DNA of 6,184 nt, taken from positions 1-6,184 of the forward strand of contig JANNKM010000207.1 of the NCBI GenBank assembly GCA_031396305.1, in the 5' to 3' direction. This document shows positions 1-5,684 of this stretch, one piece after another (within the stretch, counting starts at the first letter, position 1; each line of letters begins with the position of its first letter). The notes under the pieces are model-generated. The model saw nothing but the letters and a program-made list of their open reading frames with translations, did not search any database and was not told the origin of the DNA. This stretch comes from JAEMQF01 sp031396305. GTDB lineage: Bacteria; Pseudomonadota; Gammaproteobacteria; Burkholderiales; Burkholderiaceae_C. The translations under genes were made by a program, and so were the position numbers.

Positions 1-1
1 G

Positions 2-301
2 CTGGCCGGCAAGGTGCAGGACTTCACCGCCAGGATGGAAGTCCTGCCCGCTGGCGTGCGCGTGCAGGACCTGGGCTACCGCTGGGGATCATGCGGCAAG
101 GGCGAGTGGCTGCACTTCCACTGGAAAACCATCCTCTTGCCTGCGCAGATCGCCGAGTACGTCGTGGTGCATGAAATGGCGCACTTGCATGAGCCGCATC
201 ACACGCCGGAGTTCTGGCTGCGGGTGGAGCGCGTGATGCCCGACTTTGAACGCAGGAAGACTTGGCTCGCTGAACGCGGCAAGGCGGTTGAGGGACTCTG
301 A
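2..301 (+). CDS. YgjP/SprT-like zinc metallopeptidase (DUF45), 3' part
   Basis: Partial gene: the reading frame is open to the left edge, so the N-terminal half lies outside the window and 99 residues are visible. The family signature is clear. YRWGSC is followed by a short strand-rich stretch (WLHFHW) and then the zinc-binding HExxH as HEMAH (bases 170-184). A third histidine ligand follows in PHHTPEFW, and the end is the typical MPDFERRKTWL. These match the C-terminal half of YgjP-like (DUF45, M48-related) metallopeptidases, so the active site is intact and the C-terminus complete. The true substrate of this family is poorly known. Relatives are frequently encoded directly downstream of hsdR in type I restriction-modification loci; that is family knowledge, and no such gene is visible here. 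The gene sits on the presumed element side of the tRNA-Phe fragment at 531, so it is probably island cargo. No terminator with a T-tract is seen after its stop. Confidence 0.88.
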   Translation: MAGKVQDFTARMEVLPAGVRVQDLGYRWGSCGKGEWLHFHWKTILLPAQIAEYVVVHEMAHLHEPHHTPEFWLRVERVMPDFERRKTWLAERGKAVEGL

Positions 302-384
302 GGCGTCACAGTGCGTCTTGGCGTTCCGGCATCTGCAACGGTGAGCCGGCGTGCCGGTTGCGCTCGATTGGAGGCCGATGGCTG

Positions 385-526
385 GTGTAGTTCCCGTGTA
401 ATCCGGCAGGGAAAACTACACAACGCGCGGGAAGTCGCTAGAACGACGCCAGCGCCTGAACCGCGGATCCGACCCAAACAATCAATGACTTGGGAAGTTC
501 TAAGAGTCTGCGGGAACGCTAGCAAC
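385..526. repeat. Cluster of five GGGAA..CTA motifs beside the tRNA-Phe junction
   Basis: Four plus-strand copies share GGGAA, then 2 to 4 bases, then CTA. They start at 409 (GGGAAAACTACAC), 429 (GGGAAGTCGCTAGAAC), 492 (GGGAAGTTCTAAGAG) and 512 (GGGAACGCTAGCAAC). A fifth copy lies on the minus strand at 395-385 (GGGAACTACAC) and forms with the first an inverted repeat: GTGTAGTT at 385-392 pairs with AACTACAC at 414-421. The plus-strand start-to-start distances are 20, 63 and 20, close to 2, 6 and 2 helical turns. The last copy ends four bases before the tRNA fragment. By position these could be arm-type binding sites for the integrase or excisionase of the element. That function is inferred; the repeats themselves are directly visible. 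Confidence 0.5.
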
Positions 527-530
527 CAAC

Positions 531-576
531 ACTGAAAATCCGCGTGTCGGTGGTTCGATTCCGCCCCTGGCCACCA
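531..576 (+). pseudogene. 3' fragment of tRNA-Phe(GAA), 5' half missing
   Basis: The 46 bases correspond exactly to tRNA positions 31-76. U33 and anticodon GAA lie at 533-536, the 3' anticodon strand TCCGC at 539-543, and the variable region GTGTC at 544-548. The T arm is GGTGG-TTCGATT-CCGCC (549-565), followed by the acceptor strand CCTGGCC, discriminator A and encoded CCA (566-576). The bases before 531 do not pair with the 3' anticodon strand (expected GCGGA, found CCAACA around 526-531). No GGCCAGG acceptor strand, D-arm or other 5' half occurs upstream, so this cannot fold into a functional tRNA. The abrupt loss of identity in the anticodon stem is typical of a tyrosine-recombinase attachment site. 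The intact tRNA-Phe should lie elsewhere, probably at the other end of the inserted element. Confidence 0.88.
531..576 (+). other. Candidate attR-type attachment site of an element integrated in tRNA-Phe
   Basis: The duplicated tRNA-Phe 3' half, with the native terminator still to its right, fits integration through the anticodon region. The element restores a whole tRNA gene at its far end and leaves this 3' copy at the near end. The element should therefore extend to the left. The identity block contains the anticodon loop (532-538), the usual crossover region for this integration class. No integrase gene is inside the window; in such elements it usually lies next to the intact tRNA at the opposite end. 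The assignment is an inference from the fragment's position and boundaries. Confidence 0.68.
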
Positions 577-586
577 GTGCACATTC

Positions 587-619
587 AGCCCCGCAAGGAT
601 GTTCCTTCCGGGGCTTTTC
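587..619 (+). terminator. Rho-independent terminator of the ancestral tRNA-Phe gene
   Basis: AGCCCCG (587-593) pairs with CGGGGCT (609-615). Inside it AAGGA (595-599) pairs with TCCTT (603-607) around a three-base loop, with a single C/C mismatch between the stems. Four Ts follow at 615-618. It begins ten bases after the CCA end, the normal place for a tRNA terminator. This supports the view that the sequence from 531 rightward is the original chromosome. Confidence 0.82.
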
Positions 620-775
620 TACGAATTGGCTCGTGACCGAACGATGCAGCAGTTCGTTCTCTCCCCGATACGAAGGACGGCAGCGCGCCTGGCGTTGTAA
701 GCACTCGCAGCGATGGAGGCCCACCGACCCGCCAGCGGGGCCGCCCCCAGCCCGCCCCCTACACTGCGCCCCACC

Positions 776-1954
776 ATGAATGAGCCGCGCTACGCCTGGG
801 TTGTCGTGTGGGCGGCATTCGTGAGCCTGGCCGTGATCTTTGGCGTGGCGTATTCGTTCGCGGCGTTCTTTGAGTCGTTCAGCAGCGCGTTCAGTGCGCG
901 CCGCGCCGATGTCTCGCTCGTGTTTGCGTTGTCTGGCGGCGTGTACTTCGTGCTCGGCGCCTTCGGCGGCATGCTGTCGGACCGCTTCGGCCCGCGCGCC
1001 GTGTGTTGCACCGGCATGGGCCTGATCGCGCTGGGCCTGCTGCTGAGCAGCGCCGCGGATTCGATGACGACGATCTACGCCGCTTACGGTGTGGGTGTCG
1101 GTGTGGGCATCGCGCTCGTCTACACACCGGCCATCGGCTGCGTGCCACCCTGGTTCACGGTGCGCCGCGGTTTCGCTGCGGGGGTGGCGAGCGCCGGCAT
1201 CGGCGCCGGCACGGTGGTGATTCCGTTGCTCGCGGCTTTCGCCATCGCCCAGCTTGAATGGCGCGCGGCGTTGCGGGCTTTGGCACTGGGCGTTCTGCTC
1301 GTCGGCGTCGGCGCGGCGTGGTTGCTGCGGCGCGCACCTCACCCGGCTTCGGCCGGCGCCGTGCCGAACGGCCTGCGCCTGTCCGAGGCACTGCGCAGCC
1401 GTCGCTTCTGGTGGTTGTATCTCGGGGTCGTCAGCGCTGCGCCGACGATGTTCATTCCCTTCGCCCATGCATCGGCGGCGGCGCGCGATCTGGGAATCGA
1501 CGACGCGCGCGCGGTCGGCCTGGTCGGGTTGATCGGCATCGGCAGCCTCGTCGGGCGCTTTGCGATTGGTGCGCTGGCCGACCGCATCGGACGCCTGCGC
1601 ACGCTGACGCTGCTGCAAGCGTCGATGGCCTTGTCGTATCTGTTGTGGTGGGGCGCGCAGGGATACCTTGCGCTGGCGCTGTTTGCCCTGTGGTTCGGCC
1701 TGAGCTACGGCGGCATCGTTTCGCTGTTGCCGGCGCTGTGCATGGACTTGTTCGGCGCGCGCGCCGTGTCGAGCATCATCGGCACGCTGTATACCGGCGC
1801 CGCGGTAGGCAACCTGTTCGGGCCGGTGCTGGCCGGCGCGATGTTCGACGCCCGGGGCAGCTATACCTGGGTGATCTTCACCTGCTTGTTTCTGTCGGCG
1901 ATCGGAACTGCCGCTTCAGCGCGCCTGGCGGCAATGCGCACGCCGGTGTATTGA
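776..1954 (+). CDS. MFS transporter, MCT/OFA-like
   Basis: A 392-residue membrane protein of the usual major facilitator length and pattern. There are about six hydrophobic segments, a basic cytoplasmic loop near residues 190-220, then about six more. Motif A is well preserved after TM2 as GGMLSDRFGPR (residues 64-74), and a second copy lies in the C-terminal half as GALADRIGR (from residue 265). The PPWFTVRRG segment after TM4 (124-132), followed by a small-residue-rich helix, resembles monocarboxylate (MCT) and oxalate/formate (OFA) family members. A small organic anion is therefore the likely substrate class, but the exact substrate cannot be read from sequence. I chose the ATG at 776 because it immediately precedes the first membrane segment. 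An in-frame ATG at 713 would add 21 proline-rich residues. Neither start has a clear Shine-Dalgarno. The gene converges on the small gene ending at 1975. Confidence 0.87.
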   Translation: MNEPRYAWVVVWAAFVSLAVIFGVAYSFAAFFESFSSAFSARRADVSLVFALSGGVYFVLGAFGGMLSDRFGPRAVCCTGMGLIALGLLLSSAADSMTTIYAAYGVGVGVGIALVYTPAIGCVPPWFTVRRGFAAGVASAGIGAGTVVIPLLAAFAIAQLEWRAALRALALGVLLVGVGAAWLLRRAPHPASAGAVPNGLRLSEALRSRRFWWLYLGVVSAAPTMFIPFAHASAAARDLGIDDARAVGLVGLIGIGSLVGRFAIGALADRIGRLRTLTLLQASMALSYLLWWGAQGYLALALFALWFGLSYGGIVSLLPALCMDLFGARAVSSIIGTLYTGAAVGNLFGPVLAGAMFDARGSYTWVIFTCLFLSAIGTAASARLAAMRTPVY

Positions 1955-1974
1955 CCAGGGCCTGATCACACTTC

Positions 1975-2229
1975 TCAGCAGGCCAGGCGGTGCTGCTCCA
2001 TGCGGATCACCTCGCGCGCCTTGGCCACGGCATACAGGCGCGCCGCCTCGGGTGACGGCCAGCGGTGGCCGCCAGCCAGCATCTCATCGCGATACGCCTC
2101 GCGCGGTTTGTCGACATTGCCGCGCACCCGACTGACGACGACGGTGGCGATGAAGCCATCACCGCGCTGACCACCCACCGCACCCGCGTAGATCCGGTAA
2201 TCGCCTTCAGTTGTCGTCGAGAAACGCAT
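1975..2229 (-). CDS. Small conserved-looking hypothetical protein, 84 aa
   Basis: I do not recognise a named family. The protein starts MRFSTTTEGDYRIYAG, has a probable beta-strand stretch (GFIATVVVSRV, about residues 25-35), and then a charged, mostly helical C-terminal half ending MEQHRLAC. There is no signal peptide, membrane segment or metal-binding cluster; one cysteine is the last residue. The start is well supported. AAGGAG (plus-strand CTCCTT, 2236-2241) lies six bases before the ATG at 2229, the best ribosome binding site in the window. The frame remains open upstream to about 2499, but that extension is low-complexity arginine/proline-rich and unlikely to be translated. The gene is divergent from the helicase gene and convergent with the transporter gene, with 20 bases between stops. 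It is probably a soluble cytoplasmic protein of unknown role. Confidence 0.7.
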   Translation of the reverse strand: MRFSTTTEGDYRIYAGAVGGQRGDGFIATVVVSRVRGNVDKPREAYRDEMLAGGHRWPSPEAARLYAVAKAREVIRMEQHRLAC

Positions 2230-2235
2230 CTCAGT

Positions 2236-2241
2236 CTCCTT
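2236..2241 (-). promoter_or_regulatory. Strong Shine-Dalgarno AAGGAG of the 84-aa gene
   Basis: AAGGAG on the minus strand, six bases upstream of the ATG at 2229, fixes the start of the small hypothetical gene. The other genes here lack comparably clear sites. Confidence 0.78.
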
Positions 2242-2254
2242 GATGCACGGGTCC

Positions 2255-2357
2255 AATCGATGCGCTGATCTTCTGCCTGTGCGCCCGCCACTTCCATCCC
2301 ACAGACATGGGGGCTCGGTGGGCTGCGCAGTGCATTGCGACGCTAAATCGATGCGCT
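2255..2357. repeat. 12-bp direct repeat AATCGATGCGCT in the divergent spacer
   Basis: Identical copies of AATCGATGCGCT lie at 2255-2266 and 2346-2357, 91 bases start to start. A partial third occurrence of the ATCGAT core lies at 2415-2420. The repeat falls entirely inside the non-coding spacer between the divergent small gene and the helicase gene, where regulator-binding sites would be expected. Its role is unknown; chance or leftover sequence duplication remains possible. Confidence 0.45.
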
Positions 2358-2455
2358 TGGGTCGCGCCCGCCTGCGCCGCTTACGCGGTTTTCTGTCGGT
2401 CACGGCGACGGGGTATCGATTGGCCTTTCCGCTGCACAGCCGGGCGCTTTCGAAA

Positions 2456-2471
2456 CTGGATGAAAATACAG
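2456..2471. promoter_or_regulatory. Candidate LexA (SOS) box upstream of the helicase gene
   Basis: CTGGATGAAAATACAG matches the CTGT-N8-ACAG operator of gammaproteobacterial and betaproteobacterial LexA at seven of eight arm positions, and the idealised CTGTATATATATACAG at 12 of 16. Read on the other strand it is CTGT-N8-CCAG, the same arm pattern as the known E. coli uvrD operator. It ends 22 bases before the GTG start of a UvrD-family helicase gene, a position where LexA would block transcription. The single arm mismatch and lack of a defined promoter keep this tentative. Confidence 0.5.
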
Positions 2472-2493
2472 CCCCACCGCTCATCGGCGCAAC

Positions 2494-4620
2494 GTGCATC
2501 CCCTGCCCCCGACCACGTCATCAGCCCCGACCCGCGAGGCTGCGGTGGCGCTGCGCGACAAGGCATTCGGGCAGCTCAATGCGCAGCAGCGCGACGCGGT
2601 CGAACATGGTTTGGCGAATGGCTCGGCGCCGGGCGCGCCGCTGCTCGTCATCGCCGGCGCGGGCAGCGGCAAGACCCTGACGCTCGCGTCGCGCGCCGCA
2701 GCTCTGGTGCTGGCCGGCGCTGACCCGCAGCGCCTGCTGATGTTGACGTTCTCGCGCCGCGCGGCGCAGGAAATGCAGCGCCGCGTCGGGCGTGCGCTGC
2801 ACCAGGCGCTGGGCTGGAGGGCCACGCAAGCCGCGCCGCAACTCGTCTGGGCCGGCACCTTCCACGGCGTCGGCGCGCGACTGCTGCGCGACTATGCGCG
2901 CGGCATCGGCTTGGCGGAGTCGTTCACCGTCATCGATCGCGGCGATGCCGAGGACCTGATGAACCTGACCCGGCAAGAGCTGGGTCTGGCCAAGATGCAC
3001 AAGCGCTTTCCGCAAAAGGCGACGTGTCTGGCGATCTATTCGCGCGCCGTCAACGCACGCGAACCGTTGCGCCAGGTGCTGCGCGATGCGTACCCCTGGT
3101 GCAGCGAATGGCACGCCGAGCTCGCCGCCTTGTTCGGCGCTTATGTCGCGGCCAAGCAGGAACAACAGGCGCTCGACTACGACGACCTGCTGCTCTACTG
3201 GTGGCAGTTGATGCAGCACGCCGAATTGGCGCGCCATGTCGGCGCGCGCTTCGACCATGTGCTGGTTGACGAATACCAGGATACGAACCGCCTGCAAGCG
3301 GCGATCCTGCTGGCGTTGAAGCCTGACGGCCGGGGTCTCACCGTCGTGGGCGACGACGCGCAGGCGATCTACTCATTCCGCGCTGCCGACGTGCGCAACA
3401 TCCTCGACTTTCCGCGCGCGTACCAACCTGCCGCACGCGTGGTCACGCTGGAGCGCAACTACCGTTCGACGCAACCGATCCTGGCGGCGTCCAATGCCGT
3501 CATCGCGCAGGCCACCGAGCGCTACACGAAAGCCCTGTGGAGCGACACCGGTTCGAGCGAACTGCCTGGCCTGGTGAGTGTGCAAGACGAATCGCAGCAA
3601 GCGTCATGGGTCGCCGACCAGGTGCTGCACTACCGCGAATGCGCGCTGCCGCTGAAGAGCCAGGCCGTGCTGTTCCGCACTTCGCACCACAGCGCCGCGC
3701 TCGAACTTGAACTGACGCGACGGGATATCCCCTTCGTCAAGTTCGGTGGACTCAAATTTCTCGAGGCCACGCATGTCAAGGACGTGCTCAGCGTCTTGCG
3801 CTGGGCCGAGAACCCGCGTTGCCGGCTCGCCGGATTTCGCGTCGCGCAACTGTTGCCCGGCGTCGGGCCGGCGGCAGCGCGGCGCTTGCTCGACGCCATG
3901 GCCGCGTCCGACAGCCCTCGCGCAGCCCTGCTCAGCTTCGCGGCGCCGGCCGCGGCGGCGCTGGCGTGGCGCCAACTGACCGCCCTGTTCGGCCGTCTGG
4001 CTGCGCCGGGCGCCGCATGGCCGGATGACCTGGGCGCGGTTCACGAGTGGTACCGCCCGCACCTTGAGCGGCTCCACGACGACGCAGCGCTGCGCTGGCG
4101 CGACCTCGAACAACTCGCACAGATTGCGCGCGGCTACGCGTCGCGCGAACGCTTCCTCACCGAATTGACGCTCGACCCGCCGCAGGCGAGCAGCGACGAG
4201 GCCGGCACACCACACCGCGACGAGGACTATCTGATTCTGTCCACCATCCACTCGGCGAAAGGCCAGGAGTGGCAGGCGGTGTTCGTGCTGAACGTCGTCG
4301 ACGGCTGCATGCCGTCGGACCTTGCCGCCGGCAGCATGAACGAGATCGACGAAGAGCGGCGCCTGCTCTATGTGGCGATGACGCGCGCCAGGCAGCACCT
4401 GCACCTGATGGTTCCGCAGCGCTTTTACGTCACGCAGCAACGCGCCCATGGCGATCGGCACCTGTACGCCACGCTGTCGCGCTTCATCCCGCCTGAGGTG
4501 GCAGCGAGGTTCCAGGCGGTCGGCCCCAGTGTGCCGCTGGCCGAACCGGGCACGCCGGGTGCGCTGCCGGCCCTGCCACTCGTCGACATCGCGGCGCAGC
4601 TGCGCTCGGCGTGGCCCTGA
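2494..4620 (+). CDS. UvrD/Rep-family ATP-dependent DNA helicase (SF1A)
   Basis: A 708-residue superfamily 1A helicase with every core motif. These are the Q-motif LNAQQRDAV (28-36), Walker A AGAGSGKT (54-61), motif Ia LLMLTFSRRAAQEM (81-94), Walker B DEYQDT (259-264) and motif III GDDAQAIYSFR (286-296). Motif IV is LERNYRS (319-325), motif V TIHSAKGQEW (584-593) and motif VI EERRLLYVAMTRA (620-632). It should translocate 3' to 5' on single-stranded DNA and unwind duplexes in repair or replication restart. Length fits UvrD/PcrA/Rep, but about 76 residues after motif VI match no recognisable domain, so it may be a paralogue rather than the main UvrD. GTG 2494 is the first start after an in-frame TGA at 2461 but has no clear Shine-Dalgarno. 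GTG 2545 (giving 691 aa) follows a GAGG at 2536-2539 and is a real alternative. The gene may be SOS-controlled through the site at 2456. Confidence 0.93.
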   Translation: MHPLPPTTSSAPTREAAVALRDKAFGQLNAQQRDAVEHGLANGSAPGAPLLVIAGAGSGKTLTLASRAAALVLAGADPQRLLMLTFSRRAAQEMQRRVGRALHQALGWRATQAAPQLVWAGTFHGVGARLLRDYARGIGLAESFTVIDRGDAEDLMNLTRQELGLAKMHKRFPQKATCLAIYSRAVNAREPLRQVLRDAYPWCSEWHAELAALFGAYVAAKQEQQALDYDDLLLYWWQLMQHAELARHVGARFDHVLVDEYQDTNRLQAAILLALKPDGRGLTVVGDDAQAIYSFRAADVRNILDFPRAYQPAARVVTLERNYRSTQPILAASNAVIAQATERYTKALWSDTGSSELPGLVSVQDESQQASWVADQVLHYRECALPLKSQAVLFRTSHHSAALELELTRRDIPFVKFGGLKFLEATHVKDVLSVLRWAENPRCRLAGFRVAQLLPGVGPAAARRLLDAMAASDSPRAALLSFAAPAAAALAWRQLTALFGRLAAPGAAWPDDLGAVHEWYRPHLERLHDDAALRWRDLEQLAQIARGYASRERFLTELTLDPPQASSDEAGTPHRDEDYLILSTIHSAKGQEWQAVFVLNVVDGCMPSDLAAGSMNEIDEERRLLYVAMTRARQHLHLMVPQRFYVTQQRAHGDRHLYATLSRFIPPEVAARFQAVGPSVPLAEPGTPGALPALPLVDIAAQLRSAWP

Positions 4621-4621
4621 G

Positions 4622-5620
4622 TCAGAAGTCCTCGGTATCGATTTCCGCCTGAGTCGCAGCGTTGTAGCGCGCGCCCAGTACCGTCTGCTGGTTGATCAAG
4701 GCGTCCAGCTCGGCCACTGCGTGGCGCGGCAGCACCACGTCCGCGGCGCCCAGGTCTTCTTCAAGGTGCGCCACGCTCGTCGTTCCGGGAATCGGAATCA
4801 CCTGCTCGCCGCGCGCGAGCAGCCAGGCCAGCGCGAGCTGCGCCATCGTGCAGCCCGCCTCGCGCGCCAGCGCCTCGACGCCGCTCAGCAGGGCGAGGTT
4901 CGCCGCATAGTTCGCCGGATCAAACCGCGGCATGCCGCGGCGGATGTCTTTCGCTTCGAAGCCCGTCACGTCGCGCAAGGTGCCGGTGAGATAGCCACGC
5001 GCGACCGGGCTGAACGCAACCAATGCCGCACCGAGGTCGCGGCACGCCTCGAGCACGCCGATCTCGACATTGCGGCTCCACAGCGAATACTCCGACTGCA
5101 CGGCGGCGATCGGGTGAACCGCATGGGCGCGACGCAGCGTCGCAGCCGACACTTCCGACAGGCCGAGCGCTCGAACCTTGCCCGCTTCCAGCAGGCGCGA
5201 CATTTCGCCCACCGAGTCTTCGATCGGCACGCGCTTGTCCCAGCGGTGCAGGTAGTACAGGTCGATGTGATCGGTCTGCAAGCGCCTCAGGCTGTCTTCG
5301 CAGTTGCGGCGTATCGCCTCGGGGCGGCCGTCGATGACACGCTTCATGACGTTGTCGAACATCACGCCGGCCATGCCGCCTTTGCTGGCGAGCGTGAATC
5401 GCGAACGCTGTTTGCCCAGCACCTTGCCGATCAGCGCTTCGTTCGCACCAAAGCCGTACAGCGCTGCGGTATCGAACATCGTCACGCCAAGGTCGAGCGC
5501 GCGCAACAGCAGCTGCTGCGCGTGTTCGGAAGCCGGTGGCGTGCCATAGGCGTGGCTCAGGTTCATGCAGCCCAGGCTGATGGCCGAGACGTGGAAGGGG
5601 CCGATACGACGTTGTTGCAT
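4622..5620 (-). CDS. Aldo/keto reductase
   Basis: A 332-residue NADPH-dependent oxidoreductase of the aldo-keto reductase superfamily ((beta/alpha)8 barrel, soluble, cytoplasmic). The catalytic tetrad is complete: Asp50 and Tyr55 in FDTAALYG, Lys80 in ASKGG, and His125 in YYLHRWD. The cofactor-binding segment IPIPGTTSVAHLEEDLGA near the C-terminus resembles that of AKR8/AKR13-type enzymes, which reduce aldehydes and ketones. The physiological substrate cannot be inferred. I chose the ATG at 5620 because MQQRRIG is a normal AKR start leading into strand 1. A TTG at 5647 would add nine residues; neither start has a good Shine-Dalgarno. The stop is one base from the stop of the convergent helicase gene. 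The upstream DUF1932 gene on the same strand ends 64 bases away, separated by a GC-rich hairpin. Confidence 0.92.
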   Translation of the reverse strand: MQQRRIGPFHVSAISLGCMNLSHAYGTPPASEHAQQLLLRALDLGVTMFDTAALYGFGANEALIGKVLGKQRSRFTLASKGGMAGVMFDNVMKRVIDGRPEAIRRNCEDSLRRLQTDHIDLYYLHRWDKRVPIEDSVGEMSRLLEAGKVRALGLSEVSAATLRRAHAVHPIAAVQSEYSLWSRNVEIGVLEACRDLGAALVAFSPVARGYLTGTLRDVTGFEAKDIRRGMPRFDPANYAANLALLSGVEALAREAGCTMAQLALAWLLARGEQVIPIPGTTSVAHLEEDLGAADVVLPRHAVAELDALINQQTVLGARYNAATQAEIDTEDF

Positions 5621-5654
5621 GCGTGCGGTCTGGAGGCAGAGGTTCAAAGGGAAT

Positions 5655-5680
5655 CGGCTGCGCCCGCAGCGGGGCAGCCG
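5655..5680 (-). terminator. GC-rich hairpin between the two oxidoreductase genes
   Basis: CGGCTGC (5655-5661) pairs with GCAGCCG (5674-5680). Inside it CCCG (5663-5666) pairs with CGGG (5670-5673) around a three-base loop, with one bulged G. In the direction of transcription it follows the stop of the DUF1932 gene by four bases and is trailed by ATTCCCTTT, a poor T-tract. It could be a weak or partial terminator, or an mRNA-stabilising stem that sets the relative expression of the two genes. Confidence 0.5.
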
Positions 5681-5684
5681 AGGT

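Larger units (their letters stand above)
2230..2493. other. Divergent intergenic region, 264 bp
   Basis: This spacer must hold the promoters of the 84-aa gene (minus) and the helicase gene (plus). I find no convincing -35/-10 pair by eye in either direction. It does contain the 12-bp direct repeat and, near the helicase end, a LexA-box-like palindrome. Open frames crossing it are rich in arginine and proline and lack start signals, so I see no further gene. Confidence 0.6.

Noticed and set aside
335..361. Hairpin GCAAC/GTTGC after the metallopeptidase gene as its terminator
   Set aside because: The stem is short with bulges and has no following T-run.
311..535. 74-aa plus-strand ORF after the metallopeptidase
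   Set aside because: It has no Shine-Dalgarno, a composition unlike its neighbours, no recognisable motif, and it runs into the tRNA fragment and repeat cluster.
501..576. A complete, functional tRNA-Phe gene
   Set aside because: The acceptor 5' strand, D-arm and 5' anticodon strand do not match or pair with the preserved 3' half.
199..582. Minus-strand ORF beginning MHWWPGAESNHRHADFQ, and the related frame ending in GGIEPPTRGFSVL (to 500)
   Set aside because: These peptides are the antisense translation of the tRNA-Phe fragment, a known type of annotation artefact. They are useful as confirmation of the tRNA sequence, not as genes.
639..659. Inverted repeat GAACGA/TCGTTC upstream of the transporter gene
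   Set aside because: A six-base stem in an otherwise plain spacer, with no T-tract and no second copy; may be chance.
500..1618. Long minus-strand ORF (372 aa) opposite the transporter
   Set aside because: It is rich in R, A, H and Q in the way typical of the shadow frame of a GC-rich gene; the plus strand encodes a clear 12-helix transporter.
1959..1984. Inverted repeat GGCCTG/CAGGCC between the transporter and the 84-aa gene as a bidirectional terminator
   Set aside because: It has only six pairs, a 14-base loop and no T-tract on either side, and one arm lies in coding sequence; too weak to call.
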